A stretch of 15,618 nt of DNA from the NCBI GenBank assembly GCA_021790625.1, contig JAJYGL010000186.1, positions 1 to 15,618 of the forward strand. The letters run 5' to 3'. Made by a program: the position numbers and the translations under genes. The notes beneath the pieces are model-generated. The model ran no database searches. It was not told the origin of the DNA and was given only the letters and a program-made list of their open reading frames with translations. How positions within the stretch are numbered: position 1 is the first letter of the stretch; each line of letters begins with the position of its first letter. This DNA is from Pseudomonadota bacterium. Its GTDB lineage: Bacteria; Pseudomonadota; Gammaproteobacteria; Burkholderiales; Sulfuriferulaceae. Below, piece by piece: positions 15,191 to 15,618 of this stretch.

Positions 15191-15618
15191 GTTAACGGTC
15201 TTGATACTGACATTGCGAAACCAATTATCTTTCCAACGCTCAATTTTTTCACCGTCGGATAGCTTTCTTGGCGAGACTGATTTCCTCTCTCCAAAGTGTG
15301 CGCCACTGTCAATAGCCTTGCTATTTACCGTTGCATAAAGTTGTTGGTCGTTCTGAAAAGTAATCGCGACCAATACGCCACAATTTCCACAAAGTAGGCA
15401 ATCCGCAATTCCGCTACCTTGGCGATACTTTCTCAAATGGCGCTCGTCTTTGATGTGAATAAGCAAGGCACCTTGCGGATCAGAAACATAAGAAGCGCCA
15501 TGTTTACGGCAGAAATCGCAGTCGCAAACTCGCGGATTATATGCTGTGAGAACACCCGTGAATTCAATCTCGATTAAGATGTTGCCGCAATGGCATCCAC
15601 CATTCAATTTGTGCGCGA
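15185..15618 (-). CDS. GFA/CENP-V-family zinc protein, 5' end probably outside the window
   Basis: This protein of at least 140 residues belongs to the GFA (glutathione-dependent formaldehyde-activating enzyme/CENP-V) fold. The zinc ligands are visible in the usual order: GGCHCG (Cys5, Cys7), CDCDFCRKHG (Cys28, Cys30, Cys33) and CLLCGNCG (Cys70, Cys73, Cys76), numbered from the TTG at 15607. The biochemical role of most members is unknown; the formaldehyde-glutathione activity named for the family is doubtful in general. The frame stays open from 15607 to the window edge (AHK before LNGGCHCG), and family members usually have a few residues before GGCHCG, so the true start is probably just beyond 15618. 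Its stop codon lies within the attC-like sequence GCATAAC. GFA-family genes are frequent integron cassette genes. Confidence 0.9.
   Translation of the reverse strand, partial: AHKLNGGCHCGNILIEIEFTGVLTAYNPRVCDCDFCRKHGASYVSDPQGALLIHIKDERHLRKYRQGSGIADCLLCGNCGVLVAITFQNDQQLYATVNSKAIDSGAHFGERKSVSPRKLSDGEKIERWKDNWFRNVSIKTVNA

Overview
The window looks like chromosome of a proteobacterium, most likely a betaproteobacterium of the Nitrosomonadales/Gallionellaceae type. The evidence is the pilT-pilU pair divergent from yggS-proC, a HemJ-type protoporphyrinogen oxidase, a single-domain RlmL-like methyltransferase, a dynamin-like GTPase of the proteobacterial type, a 7Fe ferredoxin and an AddB-like 'probable DNA repair protein'. 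The lineage is inferred from protein likeness and gene order, not from a search.

Layout. (1) Positions 1-64 are the array-proximal end of a CRISPR leader. (2) 65-3027 is a large CRISPR array: 42 repeats of 37 bp (41 identical, the last altered in its final four bases) and 41 spacers of 33-37 bp, 37 of them different. It reads on the + strand, with the oldest end on the right. No cas gene is in the window. (3) 3068-3400 is an unrecognised two-helix membrane protein right after the array. (4) 3447-5565 holds a TlpA-like thioredoxin (-), divergent from a hemJ-rlmL pair (+) whose genes overlap by one base. (5) 5664-7838 holds pilT and pilU (-), the retraction ATPases of type IV pili. (6) 7868-9396 holds yggS and proC (+), overlapping by four bases; this PLP homeostasis/proline pair is divergent from pilT. 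(7) 9471-14481 holds a dynamin-like GTPase, fdxA and a 901-residue AddB-like nuclease (+). (8) 14482-15618 differs in style: two small minus-strand genes (GNAT acetyltransferase and GFA-family protein), each followed by an imperfect palindrome. In both, the stop codon lies inside a sequence like an integron attC R'' box. This looks like a short stretch of gene cassettes, possibly decayed.

How the parts relate. Most of 3.4-14.5 kb is housekeeping: haem synthesis, rRNA modification, pilus retraction, proline synthesis, electron transfer and DNA repair. The accessory parts are the CRISPR array at the left end and the cassette-like genes at the right end. The most informative observations are in the spacers. 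One spacer is present three times in tandem and encodes a helicase Walker A motif. Two others occur twice, with a fixed 5' end and a 3' end that differs by one base. I see no clearly new multi-gene system; the items most worth checking are the spacer duplications, the attC-like sites and the orphan membrane protein beside the array.
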